Source: Belnapia moabensis DSM 16746
Lineage (GTDB): Bacteria; Pseudomonadota; Alphaproteobacteria; Acetobacterales; Acetobacteraceae
NCBI RefSeq assembly: GCF_000745835.1
Contig: NZ_JQKB01000033.1
Location: forward strand, 1-63,609
DNA: 63,609 nt
Reading direction: 5' to 3'
The notes under the pieces were generated by a model. The model was not told the DNA's origin and did not search any database. It saw nothing but the letters and a program-made list of their open reading frames with translations. Position numbers and translations under genes: made by a program. Shown here piece after piece: positions 1 to 9,590 of this stretch; positions within the stretch are counted from its first letter, which is position 1, and each line of letters opens with the position of its first letter.

Positions 1-2686
1 ACTCGACCTTGCCATGGCCGGCATTCATGTAGTTCGTCCAGGCGTCGAGCCCGCCCTGGTCCGGATTGCGCCCGAGGGTGTTCTGGTAGAGCAGCGTGAC
101 GAAGCCGGCATTGCTGACCGAGGGGTAGCGGGCATTGAACTCGCTGCTGGAGACGAAGGCGCCGGCCAGCTCGCTGATCGAGTGGCCTTGCTGGACGTAG
201 TTGGCCCAGGCATTCAGCCCGAGCGTGTCCGCCGGCCGGCCGAGCGCGGCCAGATACATCCGTGCCACCTGCCCGATCGCATCGCCCGGGTCGAAGACCA
301 GGCGGCCATCCGTGAACTGGATGTTCTCGATGCCGCTGAAGCTGTCCACTTCGCTGCCACGCACCAGCGTGCCGCTGAACGATGATGGTGTGTAGGCGAC
401 GCCGGTCGAAGAGGTGACGCTGCTGCCAGCAATGTTGCTCGCACTGAAATTCAGCAACCCGCGCGGCAGGTCCATTACCAAGACGTCGATGCCGTCATCG
501 CCATTGATTGTGTCATTCCCGCTTCCGCCGCCAATGGTGTCGTTACCGGTGCCGCCGGTCAGCCAATCGGCTCTCGCTCCGCCACGAATCGAGTCGCCAA
601 AGGAAGAGCCAATGACCGACTGGATGTTGACTAGCGTGTCGTTGCCGCCGAACCAGCCATCGTCCAGCGTCCTCTGCTGTGCCAGGTCGACTTTGACGCC
701 GCTGAGCGAGTTGCTGTAGTTGGCGGTGATCAAGGTATCGGCCGTGCCGGCGACTAGCGTATCGTTGCCGCCACCGCCACGTAGAAGCGTTCGTGTCCCA
801 GCCAGGGCCAGGCCGGTAATCCGATCGTCGAACTGGCTCCCGAAGGCGTTCTGGATGTTGAACAGCGCATCGGTGCCGTCCCACGAATTGACGACGGTCC
901 CAAGGGAAAGATTGGCGATGACGCCATGAGTCGGGGCAGCGCCCTGGTAAGCACCGAAAGTAACCGTGTTCATGCCACCACGGCCGTCGATGACGTTGTT
1001 GCCCTGACCACCGCCAAGAGTGTCATCGTCGGGGGTACCACGAACCGTGTCGTCGCCTCCGCCGCCAATAGCTCCGCGCATGTTATACAGCGTGTCCGCG
1101 CCGGCCGTCTTGACGATGCTTCCCTGCCAGCCGCCATACCCGCCGGGCGCTGCGAGACTAGCGCCAAGATCGATGGTGACGCTGTCGGTACCACGGTAGG
1201 TAACCGTATTGGCGCCCCCCCGGCCATCCACGAAATGGCTACCCAGTGCCTGCAACGATACGGTGTCTGCAAACGCACTTCCGTACAGCGTATCGTTATA
1301 GTTCGAACTCAGTACATTACGGACATTGATCAGCGTATCTGTTCCACCTTGACCATCCTGCGCGAAACCGGTGCTCAAGTCGACATAGGCGGCTGTTGTC
1401 GCTGTGAAGTAGCTGGCCTGGTTGAAAGTTGAGCCTTTGCCCTCGATAGTATCATTCCCGGCACCGCCATGAAGACGTAGCGTGCTCCAGCTATAGGATG
1501 CCGCCGATCCGGTCAGCCTGTCGGCACCTGCAGTGCCTCGGTACTCGTTGACGTCGACGATTGTGTCTGTGCCATCTACGCCCTTTGTGACGGTGGCGTT
1601 CCCTAAGCCAAACAAGCCAATTCCCAGCGCGCTAAGCACGATATTGACGGAACCGGTATTGAGCAGCCTGTGGTCGACAGCATTGAAGCCAACGCCGCCG
1701 GCAACTGTATCGATGCCCAGGCCTGCGATGACTAAATCGTCTCCCTCCCCGCCACTGAGGGAATCGTCACCCGCTCCACTAGTCAGCGTGTCGTTGCCGG
1801 CGAGGCCGAGCAGGGTGTCATTGCCGGCACCCCCCGTCAGGCTGTCATTGCCGGCGGTGCCGGTGAGCATCTGGCCAGGCGTCGTACCGCCGCCTGGGTC
1901 GAACCCTAGATTGTCGGCGGTGAGGCTTGTGGTGGTGACGCTCTTGAGGCGGACCAGTTCGGCAAAGCTGTTGGCGCCGCCATTGTAGTCGAGGTCGATG
2001 ACGGTGTCGGCACCGTCCTGGCGCAGGCGGAGGTATCCGGCGCTGCCGAACGGGTTGCTGCCGTCGTAGCCGGCGATGTTGAAGCCGCTCAGCAGCTGCG
2101 TGAAGTCGAGCTTGTCACCGAGGGTGCCGAGCGTGAAGTCGTTGACGACGATGGGCGCTGGAGCCGTGCCGCCACCTAGGACCGGAGGGCTCAAGAAGCT
2201 GCTTGGCAGCATGATCGTGTCACGCCCGAGCCCGGTCGTGATGACGCTGGTTGCAGAACCGCCGAGGGTGATGCTGTCGTCGCCGTCGCCGCCGAGGATG
2301 GTGCTGGCATAGGAGCCGGCATAGATGCTGTCGTTCCCGGCCCCGCCATCGAGCAGGCCGCCCGATGAATAGCCAGAAATGACGTCGTTGCCATCACCGC
2401 CACGCAGGGTATTCGTGCCGGCACTGTCGTAAAGATAGTCGCTCCCCGCTCCGCCATCGAGCGAATCGTCACCGGCATCGCCCGTCAGCGAGTCATTGTC
2501 GTCACCACCGAGCAACGTGTCGTTGCCGAGGCCACCCGACAGGCTATCCATGCCTGAGCCGCCGTCCAGGCTGTCCGCCCCGCCGCTGCCCGAGAGCGTG
2601 TCGTTGCCGGCAAGGCCGAGTAGGGTGTCATTGCCGGCACCCCCCGTCAGGCTGTCATTGCTCGTAGTGCCGGTAAAAACTGCCAT
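1..2686 (-). CDS. RTX calcium-binding repeat protein with DUF4214 region (partial, 3' end off window)
   Basis: The frame stays open from ATG 2686 to the left edge (about 895 residues), so the C-terminus is missing. From residue 2 it is built of glycine/aspartate nonapeptides of the type GGAGNDTL, the Ca2+-binding beta-roll of RTX proteins exported by type I secretion. The middle has repeats of the type 'N-I-x-x-V-x-G-S-x-x-x-D'. From about residue 800 it changes to two units resembling DUF4214 (ARMYLAALGRPAD and VTLLYQNTLGRNPDQGG). There is no Sec signal peptide, as expected for type I export. A likely role is an extracellular or surface-layer/adhesin-like protein; the substrate is unknown. 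No secretion genes lie in the window. Its GC is lower than that of the housekeeping genes beside it. Confidence 0.85.
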   Translation of the reverse strand, partial: MAVFTGTTSNDSLTGGAGNDTLLGLAGNDTLSGSGGADSLDGGSGMDSLSGGLGNDTLLGGDDNDSLTGDAGDDSLDGGAGSDYLYDSAGTNTLRGGDGNDVISGYSSGGLLDGGAGNDSIYAGSYASTILGGDGDDSITLGGSATSVITTGLGRDTIMLPSSFLSPPVLGGGTAPAPIVVNDFTLGTLGDKLDFTQLLSGFNIAGYDGSNPFGSAGYLRLRQDGADTVIDLDYNGGANSFAELVRLKSVTTTSLTADNLGFDPGGGTTPGQMLTGTAGNDSLTGGAGNDTLLGLAGNDTLTSGAGDDSLSGGEGDDLVIAGLGIDTVAGGVGFNAVDHRLLNTGSVNIVLSALGIGLFGLGNATVTKGVDGTDTIVDVNEYRGTAGADRLTGSAASYSWSTLRLHGGAGNDTIEGKGSTFNQASYFTATTAAYVDLSTGFAQDGQGGTDTLINVRNVLSSNYNDTLYGSAFADTVSLQALGSHFVDGRGGANTVTYRGTDSVTIDLGASLAAPGGYGGWQGSIVKTAGADTLYNMRGAIGGGGDDTVRGTPDDDTLGGGQGNNVIDGRGGMNTVTFGAYQGAAPTHGVIANLSLGTVVNSWDGTDALFNIQNAFGSQFDDRITGLALAGTRTLLRGGGGNDTLVAGTADTLITANYSNSLSGVKVDLAQQRTLDDGWFGGNDTLVNIQSVIGSSFGDSIRGGARADWLTGGTGNDTIGGGSGNDTINGDDGIDVLVMDLPRGLLNFSASNIAGSSVTSSTGVAYTPSSFSGTLVRGSEVDSFSGIENIQFTDGRLVFDPGDAIGQVARMYLAALGRPADTLGLNAWANYVQQGHSISELAGAFVSSSEFNARYPSVSNAGFVTLLYQNTLGRNPDQGGLDAWTNYMNAGHGKVE
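1788..1864 (-). repeat. internal RTX repeat block, copy 2
   Basis: Second copy of the 77-bp block at 2598-2674, about 270 codons downstream in the same frame. Most differences are single substitutions. Confidence 0.8.
2598..2674 (-). repeat. internal RTX repeat block, copy 1
   Basis: This 77-bp block encodes SNDSLTGGAGNDTLLGLAGND at the N-terminus. It is about 71/77 identical by eye to the block at 1788-1864, which points to a recent internal duplication within the RTX gene. Confidence 0.8.
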
Positions 2687-2801
2687 AGTGCTATTGTCTC
2701 CGGACTACACCCTACCGCATCCGGACCATTACGTAAAAATATCGGCCTGTAAATATCGTGTCTCAGAATTTCAAAGTTGAGGCAAAAGGCAACTCGGTCG
2801 G

Positions 2802-3206
2802 TTACATCCTGACCGCCGAGATGATCACCACCGCGCTGGCATACGGATATTCATCCGTCATCGTCAGCGCCACCTCCGCCCGGTGTCCGGGCGGCGTCAT
2901 CCGCGCCAGCCGCTCCGCCGCCCCTCCCGTCATGCGGAGCGTCGGCTGCCCGCTCGGCAGGTTGACCACGCCGAGGTCGCGCAGGAACACCCCCGCCCGG
3001 AACCCCGTCCCCAGCGCCTTGGAGGCCGCCTCCTTCGCCGCGAAGCGCTTGGCATAGGTGCTGGCGCGGATCTTCTCCGTCCTCCGCTCCGCCTTCGCGC
3101 GCTCCGTCTCGGTGAAGACCCGCTCGAGGAAGCGCTCGCCGAAGCGCGCGATGCTCTGCTCGATGCGCCGGATATCGACGACATCGTTGCCGAGGCCAAG
3201 GATCAT
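2802..3206 (-). CDS. acpS: holo-[acyl-carrier-protein] synthase AcpS
   Basis: 134 aa, the usual AcpS length. The enzyme transfers 4'-phosphopantetheine from CoA to the serine of apo-ACP in the cytoplasm, activating fatty acid synthesis. The N-terminal motif [10 protein letters not shown] supplies the Mg-binding Asp (D8), and the second motif [14 protein letters not shown] supplies the metal-binding Glu (about E59). Its ATG overlaps the relA stop as ATGA, so the two are translationally coupled. In many alphaproteobacteria acpS is followed by lepB and rnc. Here the next gene on the strand is the RTX gene. Confidence 0.96.
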   Translation of the reverse strand: MILGLGNDVVDIRRIEQSIARFGERFLERVFTETERAKAERRTEKIRASTYAKRFAAKEAASKALGTGFRAGVFLRDLGVVNLPSGQPTLRMTGGAAERLARMTPPGHRAEVALTMTDEYPYASAVVIISAVRM

Positions 3207-5524
3207 CCGCGCGCCCGCTCCACCCGAAGATTGTCCGCCGGCGCCCGCAACGCCCCCATGATCCGCTCCAGGTGGCGGAGGTCCCGCACCTCCACGTCGA
3301 GCGCGATCTCGCAGCTCTCCGGGTCACGGTGATTGACCTTCAGCCCGGCCAGCGCCCCGTCCTGCTGCGCCACCGTCTCGGTCAGCGCCGCCAGCGCGGA
3401 GGGCTTGTTCCGCGTCTCGACGATGATCCGCCCGACATGGTGCCCGACCGCCCCCTCCTCCCAATCGATATCGAGGAAGCGCTCCGGCGCGGCCGCGAAA
3501 TTCTGCAGGCTCGGGCAATCCGCGGCATGGATCGTCACCCCCTTGCCGGTGGTGACGATGCCGAGGATGCGCTCGCCCGGCAAAGGATGGCAGCAACCGG
3601 CGAAATGGTAGGGCATACCGCTGACGAGCCCCGTCACCGGCATTCCCGCCGGCGCCAGCGCCGCCCCGCGCCCCGCCCCCGGCCCCGGCCCCGGGCGCCC
3701 GAGCATCGGCCCCGCGCCCAGCCGCCCCCGCGGCCGCGCCAGCGGCAACGGGTCGGCGATGCGCGGCGGCGTCCGCAGCTCCGGCACCGCCGCCTGTACC
3801 ACCTCCCGCGCCGAGAGCGAGCCCGAGCCGACCAGCAGGTAGAGTTCCGGCAACCCCGGCTGCTTCAGCGCCTTCAGCGCCCCTTCCAGCAGCTTCTCGG
3901 AGAAATCCAGCCCCTCCTGCCGGAAGGCCTTGGTGATGGCCGCCCGCCCGCTCTCTTGGTTCTCCTCCCGCTGCCGCGCATGCACGAAGCGGCGGATACG
4001 CGCCCTCGCCTTGCCGGTGACGACGAAGCGCTCCCAGGCCGGGTTCGGCTGCCCGCCCCGGGCGGTGATGATCTCGACCTGGTCGCCATTCTCCAGCATG
4101 TGCCGCAGCGGCACGATCTTGCCGTTGACCTTGGCCCCGACGCAGGTGTCGCCGACCTGGCTATGCACCTCATAGGCGAAATCGACGGGCGTCGCGCCAC
4201 GCGGCAGCTCGATCAGGTCGCCCTTCGGCGAGAAGCAGAAGACCAGCTCCCGGTGCAGCTCGAGCTTGGTGTCGTCGAGGAATTCCTGCACGCCCTCGGC
4301 ATTCTCGAGGATGTCTAGCAGCGCCCGCACCCAGGGATAGCGCTTGCGCGTGGTGCCGGCGCCCGCCGTCTCCGGCCCCTGCTTGTAGATCCAATGCGCC
4401 GCGACGCCATACTCGGCGACCTCATGCATCTCCCGCGTGCGGATCTGCACCTCGATCTTGGCATTGCGCCGCTCCGGCACCGTGACGCCCGTGTGCAGCG
4501 ACTGGTAGCCGTTGGTCTTCGGCGTCGAAATGTAGTCCTTGAAGCGCCCGGGGACGACGCGATAGGCGTCGTGCACCGCGCCGAGCGCCATGTAGCAGGC
4601 GTTGCGGTCATCGACGATGACGCGGAAGGCCATGACATCCGAGAGCGCCTCGAAGGCCACGTTCTTCTTCTGCATCTTTAGCCAGATGGAATAGGGCGAC
4701 TTCTCCCGCCCCATGACGTCGAGCGCCTGCACGCCGTGCTTCGCCAGCACGCGCCTCAGGTCCTGCTCGATTTCGCGGATCAGGTCGGCGCCCTGGCCGC
4801 GGAGGAAGGTGAGCCGCGCCGCGATGGTCTGCCGCGCCTCCGGGTGGAGCGCCTGGAAGGCGAGCGTCTCCATCTCCGTCTTGAGCGCGTCCATGCCGAT
4901 GCGCTCGGCGAGCGGCGCGAAAATCTCCAGCGTCTCGCGCGCCGTCTTCTGCCGCCGCGCCAACTGCGGGACGAAGTGCAGCGTCCGCATGTTGTGCAGC
5001 CGATCGGCGAGCTTCACGAGCAGGACGCGGATGTCCTCGCTCATCGCCAGCACCAGCTTGCGGAGGTTCTCCGCCTGTTTGGTCCGCTCCGATTGCAGCT
5101 CGATCCGCGTCAGCTTGGTGACGCCGTCCACCAGCCGCGCCACCTCGGCACCGAAGCGCCGCTCGATCTCCTTCAGCCCGACCGCCGTATCCTCGGCGAC
5201 GTCGTGCAGCAGGGCCGTGGCGATGGTCGCGCTGTCGAGCCGGTAGTCGGCCAGGATGCCGGCGACCGCGAGCGGATGGATGATGTAGGGCTCGCCATTC
5301 TCCCGCTTCTGCGCCGCATGCGCCTCGGCGGCGACCTGCCCGGCGCGGGTGATGAGGCCGATATCGGCCCTCGGGTCATAGGCGAAGACCCGCTCGGCGA
5401 GCACCGCCGCCTCGGCATAGCCGGGCGGCAAGGCGGGATTGGCAACGGGGGCGGTTCCGGTGGCCGGGCCCTCGGGGGCGCGCGGCACCGGGGCGGAGAG
5501 GGGCCCGGTGTCGCGCTCGGTCAA
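3203..5524 (-). CDS. relA/spoT: bifunctional (p)ppGpp synthetase/hydrolase, RelA/SpoT (Rsh)
   Basis: About 773 aa. The protein makes and degrades (p)ppGpp in the stringent response. Order of domains: HD hydrolase (HPLAV...HDVAEDT, roughly residues 60-160), synthetase ([23 protein letters not shown]), TGS ([20 protein letters not shown]), a proline/glycine-rich linker, and a C-terminal ACT domain. The RFKD motif is the form found in bifunctional enzymes. The start is uncertain. TTG 5524 follows the rpoZ stop by 10 bases and is preceded by GAGG. GTG 5488 is an alternative, and an ATG at 5614 would overlap rpoZ by 80 bases. It forms the alphaproteobacterial rpoZ-relA-acpS operon. Confidence 0.93.
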   Translation of the reverse strand: MTERDTGPLSAPVPRAPEGPATGTAPVANPALPPGYAEAAVLAERVFAYDPRADIGLITRAGQVAAEAHAAQKRENGEPYIIHPLAVAGILADYRLDSATIATALLHDVAEDTAVGLKEIERRFGAEVARLVDGVTKLTRIELQSERTKQAENLRKLVLAMSEDIRVLLVKLADRLHNMRTLHFVPQLARRQKTARETLEIFAPLAERIGMDALKTEMETLAFQALHPEARQTIAARLTFLRGQGADLIREIEQDLRRVLAKHGVQALDVMGREKSPYSIWLKMQKKNVAFEALSDVMAFRVIVDDRNACYMALGAVHDAYRVVPGRFKDYISTPKTNGYQSLHTGVTVPERRNAKIEVQIRTREMHEVAEYGVAAHWIYKQGPETAGAGTTRKRYPWVRALLDILENAEGVQEFLDDTKLELHRELVFCFSPKGDLIELPRGATPVDFAYEVHSQVGDTCVGAKVNGKIVPLRHMLENGDQVEIITARGGQPNPAWERFVVTGKARARIRRFVHARQREENQESGRAAITKAFRQEGLDFSEKLLEGALKALKQPGLPELYLLVGSGSLSAREVVQAAVPELRTPPRIADPLPLARPRGRLGAGPMLGRPGPGPGAGRGAALAPAGMPVTGLVSGMPYHFAGCCHPLPGERILGIVTTGKGVTIHAADCPSLQNFAAAPERFLDIDWEEGAVGHHVGRIIVETRNKPSALAALTETVAQQDGALAGLKVNHRDPESCEIALDVEVRDLRHLERIMGALRAPADNLRVERARG

Positions 5525-5534
5525 GGCGCCGGCC

Positions 5535-5933
5535 TCAGCGCCGGCCGCCGCCCAGCTCGGCGGCGATCGCGGCCTCCAGGTCGTCCGGCGACATCTCCTC
5601 GAGCCCGGCGCCATCGGCCGGCAGCTCCTCGTTGACGTCCATGACGCCGAAGATGTTCTCGTCGGTGGCGATGAGGTCGAGAACCTCCTCCTCCGCCGGC
5701 TCCGGCTCCGGCGCGCGCTGCAGCGACTTGATCAGGTCCGCCTCGACCGAGGACAGGTCGATGGTCTGGTCAGCGATCTCGCGCAGCGCGACGACCGTGT
5801 TCTTGTCATTCTCGCGCTCGAGGGTCAGCTCCTCGCCGCGGCCGATGTTGCGGGCCCGCTGCGCGGCGGTGAGCACCAGCTCGAACCGGTTCGGGATCTG
5901 AAGGATGCAGTCTTCGACGGTGACGCGCGCCAT
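5535..5933 (-). CDS. rpoZ: DNA-directed RNA polymerase omega subunit
   Basis: 132 aa. Omega assists RNA polymerase assembly and forms part of the ppGpp-binding site, which suits its position directly upstream of relA. It starts MARVTVEDC and contains [19 protein letters not shown] and the [13 protein letters not shown] block typical of omega. The acidic C-terminal tail (from about residue 75) is longer than in E. coli and typical of alphaproteobacteria. First gene of the rpoZ-relA-acpS operon. Confidence 0.96.
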   Translation of the reverse strand: MARVTVEDCILQIPNRFELVLTAAQRARNIGRGEELTLERENDKNTVVALREIADQTIDLSSVEADLIKSLQRAPEPEPAEEEVLDLIATDENIFGVMDVNEELPADGAGLEEMSPDDLEAAIAAELGGGRR

Positions 5934-6032
5934 CTCGGCCTCATGAGCTTAATCGGCCGCCCCCATGGGGGCAGCGCGGATGAACCCTCCAGATAGACAC
6001 GCCGCCCCTTTTCCGCAAGCGCCACGCGCCGC

Positions 6033-6560
6033 TCACTCCCCGATCGCCACCGGAAGATCCTCCTCGGGTAGCCCCGCCAGCAGCGCCTGCACCGTCAACC
6101 CGAGCGAGGGATGCACCCAGCCCGGAGCGACATCGGCCAGCGGCTGCAGGACGAAGCGCCTCAGATGCGCGCGCGGATGCGGCAGCACCGGGTCCGGCGC
6201 CGCCCGCAACACGTCGTCGATCGCCACGATGTCGAGGTCGAGCGTCCGCGGCGCATTCGGAAAGGGCCGCTGCCGCCCCGCCCGCTCCTCCAGCCCCTGC
6301 AAGGCGGCGAGCAGCGCCGCCGGGTCCACTCCCTCGCCCACCAGCTGCGCAACGCCGTTGACGTAGCGCGGCACGCCCGGTACCGGCGGCACCGGCACGG
6401 TCTCGTACCAGCGTGAGACGGCAGCCACCCGCATCCCGCACAACCCATCGAGCGCAGCGGCGGCCGCGCGACACGTCTCGAATGGTGTAATTCCGCCATA
6501 TCCAGGCAAATTCGCGCCAATGGCGATGAGTGCCGCGCTTTGTCGCTTAACCACCTGCAA
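6033..6560 (-). CDS. folK: 2-amino-4-hydroxy-6-hydroxymethyldihydropteridine diphosphokinase (HPPK)
   Basis: 175 aa from TTG 6560. A GTG six bases downstream (6554) is another possible start. HPPK transfers pyrophosphate from ATP to hydroxymethyl-dihydropterin in folate synthesis. It has ALIAIGANLPG at the N-terminus, RWYETVPV, and the signature RPFPNAPRTLDLDIVAID with the two metal-binding Asp residues. No folP or folB is adjacent. It is divergent from the NYN gene at 6560 and the two start codons touch, so at least one promoter must lie inside the opposite gene. Confidence 0.93.
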   Translation of the reverse strand: MQVVKRQSAALIAIGANLPGYGGITPFETCRAAAAALDGLCGMRVAAVSRWYETVPVPPVPGVPRYVNGVAQLVGEGVDPAALLAALQGLEERAGRQRPFPNAPRTLDLDIVAIDDVLRAAPDPVLPHPRAHLRRFVLQPLADVAPGWVHPSLGLTVQALLAGLPEEDLPVAIGE

Positions 6561-7261
6561 TGTTCACCTACAATACACGCGCGCAGACTGGCGCGACCCA
6601 TATTTCGAAAGCAACGACCTTGCAGCCCGACCGGATCGAACGCCTCGCCGTCTTCATCGACGGGGCCAATCTCTATGCCGCTTCGCGTACCCTCGGCTTC
6701 GACGTGGACTACAAGAACCTGCTGGCGCATTTCCGCAGGCAGGCCTACCTCATCCGCGCCTATTACTACACCGCCCTGCTCGAGACCGAGGAATACTCCC
6801 CGCTCCGCCCCCTCGTCGACTGGCTCGGCTACAACGGCTATTCCGTCGTCACCAAGCCCGCGAAGGAATTTACCGACGCCACCGGCCGCCGCCGCGTCAA
6901 GGGCAGCGTCGATATCGAGATGGCCGTCGACGTGCTCGACCTCGCCCCGCATCTCGACCACGTCGTCATCTTCTCGGGCGATGGCGACCTCCGCCGCCTG
7001 GTCGAGGCGGTGCAGCGCCGCGGCGTCCGCGTCACCGTCATCTCCTCCATCCGCACCCAGCCGGCAATGATCGCCGACGAGCTGCGCCGCCAGGCCGACG
7101 CCTTCATCGACCTCTCCGAGCTCGCCGAGCACATCACCCGCCGCCAGGTGGAGCCCCGCCAGCGCCAGGCTGGTACCGTGGGCGGCTCCTCGCCCAAGCT
7201 TGCCCCGGTCCGCGCAACCCCCGCCGAGCCCTTCCGCGAGAGCCCGGACCTGCCGGAATGA
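6560..7261 (+). CDS. NYN domain protein (LabA/DUF88-type predicted RNase)
   Basis: 233 aa. NYN domains are PIN-like metal-dependent ribonuclease folds. The acidic positions are visible: VFIDGANLY (about residue 32), KGSVDIEMAVDVLDL (about 115) and FSGDGDLRRLVEAVQRRG (about 138). The C-terminal 40 residues are proline-rich and probably disordered. Its stop overlaps the start of the uracil-DNA glycosylase gene as ATGA, so the pair is co-translated. The target RNA is unknown. The starting ATG directly abuts the divergent folK start. Confidence 0.88.
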   Translation: MFTYNTRAQTGATHISKATTLQPDRIERLAVFIDGANLYAASRTLGFDVDYKNLLAHFRRQAYLIRAYYYTALLETEEYSPLRPLVDWLGYNGYSVVTKPAKEFTDATGRRRVKGSVDIEMAVDVLDLAPHLDHVVIFSGDGDLRRLVEAVQRRGVRVTVISSIRTQPAMIADELRRQADAFIDLSELAEHITRRQVEPRQRQAGTVGGSSPKLAPVRATPAEPFRESPDLPE

Positions 7262-7896
7262 CCGATCCGGCACCCCAGCCGGATCGCGACTGCCCGCTCT
7301 GTCCCCGCCTCGTGGCCCTCCGCGAGGCGAACCGCGCCGCCTTCCTGGACTGGCACAACGCCCCCGTCCCCTCCTGGGGCCCGCGCGGGTCCGGGTTGAT
7401 GGTGCTCGGCATGGCGCCCGGGCAGCGCGGCGCCAACCGCACCGGCCGCCCCTTCACCGGCGACCATGCCGGAAGGCTGCTCTACGCTACCCTGCTGAAA
7501 TACGGCCTCGCCGAAGGCACCTACCTGGAGCGCCCTGACGATGGCCTGACGCTCACCGGCTGCCGCGTCACCAACGCCGTCCGCTGCGTCCCGCCCGCCA
7601 ACCTGCCCCAACCCGCCGAGATCCGCGCCTGCAACGGCTTCCTCGCCGGCGAGATCGCGGCGATGCCTCAGCTGCGCGTGATCCTCGCCCTCGGCGTCCT
7701 GGCGCATGACGCCTGCCTGCGCGCCCTCGGCCTGAAGCGCAGCGCAACGCGCTTCGCCCATGGCGCCCTGCATCCGCTGCCGGGCGGCCTGCTGCTGGCC
7801 GACAGCTACCATGTCAGCCGCTACAACACCTCGACCCGGCGGCTGACGACGGAGATGTTCGAATCCGTCGTCGCCGCCATCCTGCCGCGGCTTTAG
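7258..7896 (+). CDS. udgB: type 5 uracil-DNA glycosylase (UdgB-like)
   Basis: 212 aa. It removes uracil and other deaminated bases from DNA at the start of base-excision repair. Motif A is GMAPGQRGANRTGRPFTGD, with Ala in the position where family 1 enzymes have the catalytic Asp. Motif B is SYHVSRYNTSTRRLT. Both match the UdgB (family 5) pattern. Cys pairs CPLC near the N-terminus and C-x16-C around residues 110-127 fit the 4Fe-4S cluster of this family. The start ATG overlaps the NYN stop. Its end overlaps the stop of the small convergent gene at 7893. Confidence 0.9.
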   Translation: MTDPAPQPDRDCPLCPRLVALREANRAAFLDWHNAPVPSWGPRGSGLMVLGMAPGQRGANRTGRPFTGDHAGRLLYATLLKYGLAEGTYLERPDDGLTLTGCRVTNAVRCVPPANLPQPAEIRACNGFLAGEIAAMPQLRVILALGVLAHDACLRALGLKRSATRFAHGALHPLPGGLLLADSYHVSRYNTSTRRLTTEMFESVVAAILPRL

Positions 7897-8087
7897 CCGC
7901 CGGTCTGCGTATTCGTCGCCGGCGGCTGCACCGGCGCCGTCCCGGCACCCGTCGCCTCCCGGTAGGCGGCTGTGTTCGGCGGCGGCGGCGCCTCCGGCTT
8001 CCCCGCGGTCAGCTTGTGGAAGCCCAGCGCCAGGGTGATCACCACCAGCAGCGGCGCGATGACGGCAGACAGTGAGATGCGGGGCAT
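7893..8087 (-). CDS. small membrane protein, unknown
   Basis: 64 aa. One N-terminal hydrophobic helix (about residues 5-22, AVIAPLLVVITLALGF) is followed by a proline/threonine-rich tail. I do not recognise the family. The case for a real gene is a strong ribosome-binding site, GGAGGGGAGA directly before the ATG, and a position that fills the gap between convergent and divergent neighbours. The stop overlaps the UdgB stop by a few bases. Confidence 0.65.
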   Translation of the reverse strand: MPRISLSAVIAPLLVVITLALGFHKLTAGKPEAPPPPNTAAYREATGAGTAPVQPPATNTQTGG

Positions 8088-8159
8088 TCTCCCCTCCTTC
8101 GGAAATCTGTCCCGTCAGGACGCATAGGAGCCCTGCCGGTTCAGACGGAGCGCGGATCG

Positions 8160-9590
8160 ATGCCCCCAGACCCCACCCCGGAATTGCTGACTCCCACCGA
8201 GATGGCCCGCGCCGATGCGCTGGCGGCATCGACCATCTCCACCCTCCGCCTGATGGAAGCCGCCGGCCGCGCCATCGCACTCGCAGCCCGCCGCCGCTTC
8301 CGCCCCTGCCGCACCCTCGTCCTGGCCGGTCCCGGCAACAATGGCGGCGACGGCTATGTCGCCGCGCGCATTCTGGAGCAGGCCGGCTGGCCCGTCGCCG
8401 TCGCCCCCCTCGCCCCGCCCCGCCCCGGCAGCGACGCCGCGGCGATGGCCGCCCGCTGGCACGGCCCCCTCGCCCCCTTCTCGGAAGCCGAAGCGGCCCG
8501 CGCCGGCCTCGTCATCGACGCGGTCTTCGGCGCCGGCCTCACCCGCCAGGTCGACGGCCTGGCGGCGAAGGTGCTCTCCGCCTGCCGCGCCCCGATCCTC
8601 GCCGTGGACACCCCCTCCGGCCTCGACGGCGCCACCGGCCAGACGATGGGCTACGCGCCCCAGGCGGCGCTGACCGTCACTTTCTTCCGCCTCAAGCCCG
8701 GCCACCTCCTGCTGCCCGGCCGAACCCTATGCGGCGAGACCCTGCTGGCCGATATCGGCCTCCCCACCTCCGTCCTCGCCGATATCGCCCCGAGGACATG
8801 GCGTAACGGCCCCGGCCTCTGGCGCCTCCCCGGTCTCGACGCCGCCTCGCACAAATACACCCGCGGCCACCTGACGATCCTCGCCGGCGCGGCCATGACC
8901 GGCGCCGCCCGCCTCGCCGCCGGCGCCGCGCACCGGGCCGGCGCCGGCCTCGTCACCCTCCGCGCCCCCGACGCCACCGCCGCCACCCTCTACCGCACCA
9001 CTGAGCCCGGCAGCCTCGTCACCGAAGCCACGATCGAGTCGCTCCTCGCCGACCCCCGCCGCGCCGCCTGGCTCATCGGCCCCGGCCTCGAACCCGACGA
9101 CGCTACCCGCACCGCCCTCCGCCAGGTGATCGAGGCCGGCCGCCAGCTCGTCGCCGATGCCGGCGCCCTCGGCGCCGCCGCCGACGCATCGGAACTGCTG
9201 CACGGCGCCACCATCCTCACCCCGCATGCCGGCGAGTTCGCCCGCGTCTTCGGCCCGATCGGCCCAGACAAGCCCGAAGCCGCCCGCCACGCCGCCGCCC
9301 GGACGGGCGCCGTGGTCCTGCTGAAAGGCGCCGACACCGTCATCGCCGCCCCCGACGGCCGCACCATCATCAACCACAACGCCCCGCCCAGCCTCGCCAC
9401 CGGCGGCACCGGCGACGTCCTCGCCGGCACCATCGCCGCGCTCCTCGCCCAGGGCATGACCGCCTTCGAGGCCGCCGCCGCCGGCGCCTGGCTGCAGGGC
9501 GAGGCCGCCCGCCGCCACGGCCCCGGCCTGCTCGCCGAGGACCTCATCACTCTGCTGCCAGCCGCAGCGGAGGCAACCCGCCAGACCTGA
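8160..9590 (+). CDS. nnrDE: bifunctional NAD(P)H-hydrate epimerase / ADP-dependent NAD(P)H-hydrate dehydratase
   Basis: 476 aa. It repairs hydrated NADH and NADPH. The N-terminal YjeF_N half (residues about 1-210) is the epimerase and has GPGNNGGDGYVAARIL. The C-terminal half (about 220-476) is the ADP-dependent dehydratase of the ribokinase-like fold, with LTPHAGEFARVFG, VLLKGADTVIAAPDG and the nucleotide motif LATGGTGDVLAGTIAALLAQ. The domain order and length match bacterial Nnr fusions. The weakly supported malonyl-CoA decarboxylase promoter overlaps its stop. Confidence 0.95.
   Translation: MPPDPTPELLTPTEMARADALAASTISTLRLMEAAGRAIALAARRRFRPCRTLVLAGPGNNGGDGYVAARILEQAGWPVAVAPLAPPRPGSDAAAMAARWHGPLAPFSEAEAARAGLVIDAVFGAGLTRQVDGLAAKVLSACRAPILAVDTPSGLDGATGQTMGYAPQAALTVTFFRLKPGHLLLPGRTLCGETLLADIGLPTSVLADIAPRTWRNGPGLWRLPGLDAASHKYTRGHLTILAGAAMTGAARLAAGAAHRAGAGLVTLRAPDATAATLYRTTEPGSLVTEATIESLLADPRRAAWLIGPGLEPDDATRTALRQVIEAGRQLVADAGALGAAADASELLHGATILTPHAGEFARVFGPIGPDKPEAARHAAARTGAVVLLKGADTVIAAPDGRTIINHNAPPSLATGGTGDVLAGTIAALLAQGMTAFEAAAAGAWLQGEAARRHGPGLLAEDLITLLPAAAEATRQT

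Noticed and set aside
926-1432. Open frame on the plus strand opposite the RTX gene
   Set aside because: It is antisense to clear RTX repeats that read continuously on the minus strand.
2687-2801. Repeated TCCGGA motifs upstream of the first RTX gene as an RNA switch
   Set aside because: TCCGGA is self-complementary and short, and pairing of two copies is too weak to support a specific claim.
5525-5614. N-terminal extension of RelA/SpoT to an ATG at 5614
   Set aside because: It would overlap rpoZ by 80 bases and adds Arg/Pro-rich residues with no family match; TTG 5524 fits better.
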